Of a DNA stretch of 64,000 bases, positions 59,532 through 64,000 are shown one piece after another. The first letter of the stretch is position 1; each line of letters begins with the position of its first letter. The stretch is from Cunninghamia lanceolata (Eukaryota > Streptophyta > Pinopsida > Cupressales > Cupressaceae). Location of the stretch: NCBI GenBank assembly GCA_027924645.1, contig BSBN01000888.1:14329001-14393000 (forward strand). Direction: 5' to 3'. A program made the position numbers and the translations under genes. The notes under the pieces were generated by a model. It searched no databases and was not told where the DNA came from. It saw only the letters and a list, made by a program, of their open reading frames with translations.

Positions 59532-62500
59532 TTAGTTCATTACCGGAGGGGCCATGACCCCTAACTTCTCCTGGAGATATTCAAAAGAGTCCTTGGGAAG
59601 AGGTTTAGTAAATATATCTGCAATCTGATCCTTGGAAGGAACATATTCCAACCTGACTTCTTCCTTGTTCTCTCAAAAAGTGAAACTTGATAGATATGTG
59701 CTTAGTCTTAGAGTGCAATACCGGATTCTTAGAAATATTAATTGCGCTTGAATTATCACAGAAAATTGTGATAGGCTCCTTATATTCAACTTTAATGTCT
59801 CTTAGCATCTGCTTCATCCATAAGATTTGAGTGCAACTGCCTGCTACTGCAATGTATTTTGCTTTAGTTGTAGACAGAGATATTGCATCTTGTTTCTTGC
59901 TTAGCCAAGAAACCAATCTCTTCCCCAGAAAGAATTCTCCACCATTGGTGCTCTTCCGGTCATCCACATCTCCTGCCCAATCTGCATCTGTGTAAGCATG
60001 AAGAGAGAAATCTGGATCTCTAGGGTACCATAGACCATACTCGACTGTTCCTTTCAAGTACCTAAAAATTCTTTTGATCGCCATAACATGAGATTCTCTA
60101 GGATCAGCCTGGAATCTTGCCACAAGACCAACAGCCTACATTATATCTGGTCTAGTCTGAGTGAGATACAACAATCCACCAATCATTGATCTATACTTTG
60201 TCTGATCTACCTTTGGGGAGTCATTATCTTTGCTCAACTTACATCTAGTTGCCATGGGAGTGTTAGTTGGCTTTGAATCTTCCATACCAAATTTCCTCAA
60301 CAATTCTTTCACATATTTGGTCTGAGAAATAAAGATCCCTTTCTTTATTTGAGTAATTTGCAGACCCAAGAAGAAATTCATTTCACCCAGCATAGACATT
60401 TCAAACTCACTTTTCATCTGATTTGCAAAAGTTTTGCACATACTATCTCTTCCTCCAAAAATGATATCATCCACAAACACTTCAACAATCAAAATATTTT
60501 CATGATCAATTTTGAAATATAAGTTGCTGTCAGCAGTACCTTTGTTGAATCCAATCTGCACAAGATGCTTATCCAACCTTTCATACCATGCTCTTGGGGC
60601 TTGCTTTAATCCATACAAGGCTTTCTTCAACTTGCAGACCATATCATCATTATCAGACAATTGAAATCCATCCGGTTGTTCAATGTAAACTTCTTCTTCC
60701 AGATCACCATTTAGGAAGGCAGACTTGACATCCATCTGATATACCTTGAAGTCTTTGAAGGTAGAAAATGCTAGGAGTAATCTGACTGCTTCAATTCTTG
60801 CCACCGGAGCAAAGGTTTCTTCAAAATCAATTCCTTCTATTTGAGAGTAGCCTTTGCAGACCAATCTAGCTTTGTTTCTGATTACTTCACCAGCTTCATT
60901 CAGTTTGTTCCGGAAAACCCATTTGGTTCCAATCAGATTCCTGTCTCTAGGTCTGGGAACAAGATCCCAAGTATGATTTCTCTCAATTTGCATCAATTCA
61001 TCTTCCATTGCTTTGGTCCAGTTTTCGTCATTGCAAGCTTCATTTATTGTTTTGGGTTCAATCTTTGAAATCAGACAACATTCGTCCTGATTTTGAGCAA
61101 CATTCCTTCTAGTTTGCACACCTTTGTTTCTGTCACCTATGATCTGATCTTCAGAGTGGTTCTGTATTACATACCTTGGAATTTTGGGAGCATTCTGTAC
61201 TGCTGCTTCTTGATCAAGCTCATTCAGACCTATTTCTTCTTCCTGATTTACTGGATCAGGTTGATTCTGACTTACCGGAGAGGATTGAGCTCCTTGAACT
61301 TGAACACCATCTTGGTCATCCTCATCAAACTCATAAAACCTTGAGGGCTTCTCAATTGCTTCATCAACTTTCACATTAGTGCTTTCTATCATCTTCCTCA
61401 ATCTCTTATTGTAACACCGGTATGCTTTGCTTTGAGTGGAGTAACCCAAGAAAATTCCTTCATCACTTCTAGCATCAAACTTTCCTAGATCTTCATCTCC
61501 TTTAATATAACACTTGCTACCAAATACTTTGAAATATTTCACAGTAGGAGTGATGCCAAACCAGAGTTCATAAGGGGTCTTACTGGTGTTGTTTCTGATT
61601 TGAACTCGATTGAGAGTGTAGACTGCAGTGCTGATAGCTTCTTTCCAAAACATTTGAGGAACATTTGCTTCCAACATCATTGTCCTGGTAGCTTCCTGGA
61701 TGGTCTGGTTCTTTCTCTCAACTACTCCATTCTGCTGTGGAGTCCTGGGAACAGACAACTATCTTCTTATACCCTGCTTCTCACAAAAGTCAATGAACTC
61801 ACCAGATGTAAATTCACCACCTCTATCAGACCTTAGACACTTCAATTTCAATCTAGTTTGATTCTCTACCATAGCTTTGAAGATTTTGAACTTCTCAAGG
61901 GCTTCTGATTTCTCCTTTAGGAAGGTAACCCACATCATCCAGGAATGGTCATCAATTAGCAACATGAAATATCTATCACCTTGTAAACTCTTGATTCTTG
62001 TTAGACCACAGAGATCAGTATGTACTAGTTCCAACAATCTGGTAGAGGACTGATCTTTGCTTTTGAAAGAGATTCTGCTCTGTTTACCTAGCTGACATTC
62101 TTTACACAAACTATTTGTAGGTTTCATCAATTTTGGAAGATCTCTCACAGCCTGAGTATTGCTTATCTTGATGATGTTATCAAAATTTACATGACACATT
62201 CTTCTATGCCATAACCAACTCTGATCAATTTGAACAAATAGACAACTTTTATTTGAACCAACCAGATGAAAGATATTACCTTTTGTCTGAGTATCGAATG
62301 CAATTTCAGTTTCGAAACTTGTAAAGATTCTGCATTTTCCATTCTTGAACTGGAGATCATAGCCTTTTTCTACTAACTGACCAACACTGAGAAGATTGTG
62401 CTTCAATCCTTCAACATATAGTACATTACCTGTTTTGCTCTTTCCATCAAAGGAAATAGTTCCCCTACCTCTGATTCTGCTAGCAGAATTGTCACCAAAT

Positions 62501-63699
62501 TTTACCATTCCTCCTTCATACCTTTCCAAATCCAAGAACTTATCCTTGTCACCAGTCATATGGTGAGAACATCCACTGTCAATAACCCAATCATCCTTTT
62601 CTTCCACTTGAGCAGCCAAAGCTTTTTCCACAACCTTCTGATTGACAGATTTAGAGAGTATTGAATCTTCTTCCTTGATGGCAATAAACACCCATTCATT
62701 TCTGGATTTGCTTCCTAGTTCTGATTCATCATCTGTTACTCCTTCATTGTCATCTTCTTCATGAACATAATAGCAATTCTTTTGAAACCTTTGTCTGTTA
62801 GAATTAGTCCTTGCAGATCTTTCTGGACATCTTGAAGCAAAATGACCAATCTTATTGCAGTTGAAGCATTTAAAGGGTAGTTTTCCTTCATACTTACCAG
62901 ATCCTCTTGGCAGTCTCTTTGTAATGAGGGCTTCAAGTTGAGCTGTTTTCGCTTCTTCTTCTTCCATGTCTCTTCTTGCTTGATCATACCATGACATCTT
63001 CCTTGAAGAGTTTTCATCCGGATCAAGTCTCTGTTTGCCTTTCACATAGGCACTGGCTTTGAAAGCAGATTCAGTCTTGGGAGGATCATTTCCAAACTCA
63101 GTCATTTCAAATGCAGCTAGTTTGCCAGCCAATTGCTCTCTTGTGACAGTTGTGTGGGCTCTGAATTCATCAATGGCAGCAACCTTGATTTTGTAGGCAG
63201 CAGGAAGGGATCTGAGGATTTTGCAAACAATCTCATTTTCATCTAGAGTTCCACCAGAATTTCTAATTCCACATACCAGCTCATTCACTCTTGGCATAAA
63301 GGTAGTGATGTTTTCATCATCTCTCATCTTCAACCTTTCAAATTTCCCTTTCAGACTTTGCAACCTTGCACTCTTGACAAACTCATCTCCTTCATACAGA
63401 AGTTCCAATTTAGTTAGGATCTTATATGCAGTTGGTAGGTCGATAACATTTGAGAGATCTGAGTCGTTTAATGCGTTTAGCAGAGCTTTCTTGGTCCTTA
63501 GATTGTTTTCAACATCTATGATTTCATTCAGAGTTGTCGGACCACCTTGTGGAGGTACATATGGTTTTGAGACCATGGCCAAGTATGCTTTTCCCATACA
63601 TTCCAAGTGACATTTCATGCGACCTTTCCAGAGGGTAAAGTTGGTTCCGTCGAACTTTGGACTATCCTTCTTGTATGACGATATCGTGGATCTCCTCAA
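59532..63699 (-). pseudogene. Copia gag-pol, nearly intact
   Basis: One frame from 63699 to about 59665 with two TAG stops (61761-61759 and 60138-60136); a single frameshift near 59670 leads to the terminal TAA at 59534-59532. Gag has WKGRMKCHLECMG and a zinc knuckle CFNCNKIGHFASRC. Protease has WVIDSGCSHHMTG. Integrase shows HRRMCHVNF...CKECQLGKQ, then HTDLCGLTR and RGGEFTSGEF, and [14 protein letters not shown] after the first stop. RT has [14 protein letters not shown] and VDDIIFGG. RNase H has ADWAGDVDDRKS. At the place where Copia element 1 begins with ATG, this copy reads TCG, so the normal start is lost; the open frame upstream begins at a TTG. It is the best preserved Copia copy here and serves as the comparator for the others. 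Confidence 0.93.
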
Positions 63700-63727
63700 G
63701 CGGTTAAGCTCCTTTCAGAGGAACTTG

Positions 63728-63739
63728 GCTCTGATACCA
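63728..63739 (-). other. Primer binding site of Copia element 3 (iMet type)
   Basis: TGGTATCAGAGC on the minus strand, exact, two bases inside the 5' LTR edge at 63742. Confidence 0.92.
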
Positions 63740-63741
63740 AT

Positions 63742-64000
63742 TGTTAGATCTAGGGCATACAACTGAGAGGGGGGGTGAATCAGTTGTATAAAAACTTGCT
63801 CTTTTAAATACTTGATTCTTCTTTGTTAGTTAACAGTATATCAATTAATCATCCATGAAAGCATAATGCATAAACACAAGAGTAGATAAACATCAACACA
63901 TTGAACACCAAGATTTTGACGTGGAAAACCCAGTTAAGGGAAAAACCAAGGGGTGATTAACCCAAGGATTATTCTCTATTAGAAGAATAAGAAAAAGAAT
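63742..64000 (-). repeat. 5' LTR of Copia element 3, partial
   Basis: The U5 end of the 5' LTR, matching 57929-58187; the rest lies beyond the window. About eight substitutions separate the copies here. Confidence 0.9.

Larger units (their letters stand above)
57929..64000 (-). mobile_element. Copia element 3, cut by window end
   Basis: Minus-strand Copia element: 3' LTR 57929-59218, purine modules, gag-pol 63699-59532, primer site 63728-63739 and the first 259 bp of the 5' LTR (from 63742). It is the same family as Copia element 1 but less decayed. In the 259 bp where both LTRs are visible I count about eight differences. Confidence 0.93.

Noticed and set aside
1..64000. tRNA, rRNA or other structured RNA genes
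   Set aside because: I looked for B-box-like GGTTCGANNCC and cloverleaf patterns and saw none that I could support by eye; a tRNAscan or Rfam search would settle it.

Overview
This 64-kb window looks like intergenic, repeat-packed DNA from a large plant genome. A conifer or other gymnosperm is my best guess, but the organism is inferred only. The reasons are nested Ty3 and Copia LTR retrotransposons with tRNA-iMet-type primer sites, a decayed PLS-class PPR gene, a plant-mobile-domain pseudogene, short GT-AG introns in AT-rich DNA, and no prokaryotic gene organisation. I see no intact host gene: every long reading frame is a mobile element or a decayed gene.

Layout. 1-3068: 3' half of a decayed Ty3 element with its 3' LTR. 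3069-7400: mostly noncoding, with one decayed charged ORF and a cluster of AT palindromes. 7411-9914: a plant mobile domain (PMD) pseudogene with a minisatellite in its presumed first intron. 10290-14145: an AATGAT-type simple array split by a 3.25-kb element (A) that is little more than two LTRs, with target duplication ATAAC. 14674-20887: a decayed chromodomain Ty3 element. 21855-23105: an integrase fragment of another Ty3 lineage, minus strand. 23106-37326: Copia element 1, interrupted at 26876-34269 by a second, pol-less Copia-type element (target duplication GTTAT). 37564-47483: a seven-exon gene of unknown function ('gene A'), whose fourth intron holds a complete 7.9-kb chromodomain Ty3 element (B; 39086-46953, target duplication CATTT). 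47830-49180: PPR pseudogene, minus strand. 49899-52729: a long inverted array of about 358-bp units. 53166-56511: 'gene B', minus strand, a decayed putative RNase-H-fold transposase with introns. 57929-64000: Copia element 3, minus strand, cut by the window end.

How the parts relate. Elements A and B are one chromovirus family; A keeps only LTRs plus about 97 bp of the 3' internal end. Copia elements 1 and 3 are one family. The nested pol-less element shares their U5 motif, primer site, and repeated purine-rich 3' modules, so it could have been mobilised by such elements; that is inference. Genes A and B share an intron-plus-exon block in opposite orientations, so they may come from one undescribed intron-containing mobile element family.

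Decay is dominated by TAG codons at glutamine positions. In gene A all 15 internal stops are TAG or TAA, with no TGA and no frameshift, which fits C-to-T loss at methylated CAG (CHG) sites. The best candidates for something undescribed are gene A with gene B, the pol-less nested Copia element with its roughly 1,090-codon second ORF, and the inverted 358-bp array.
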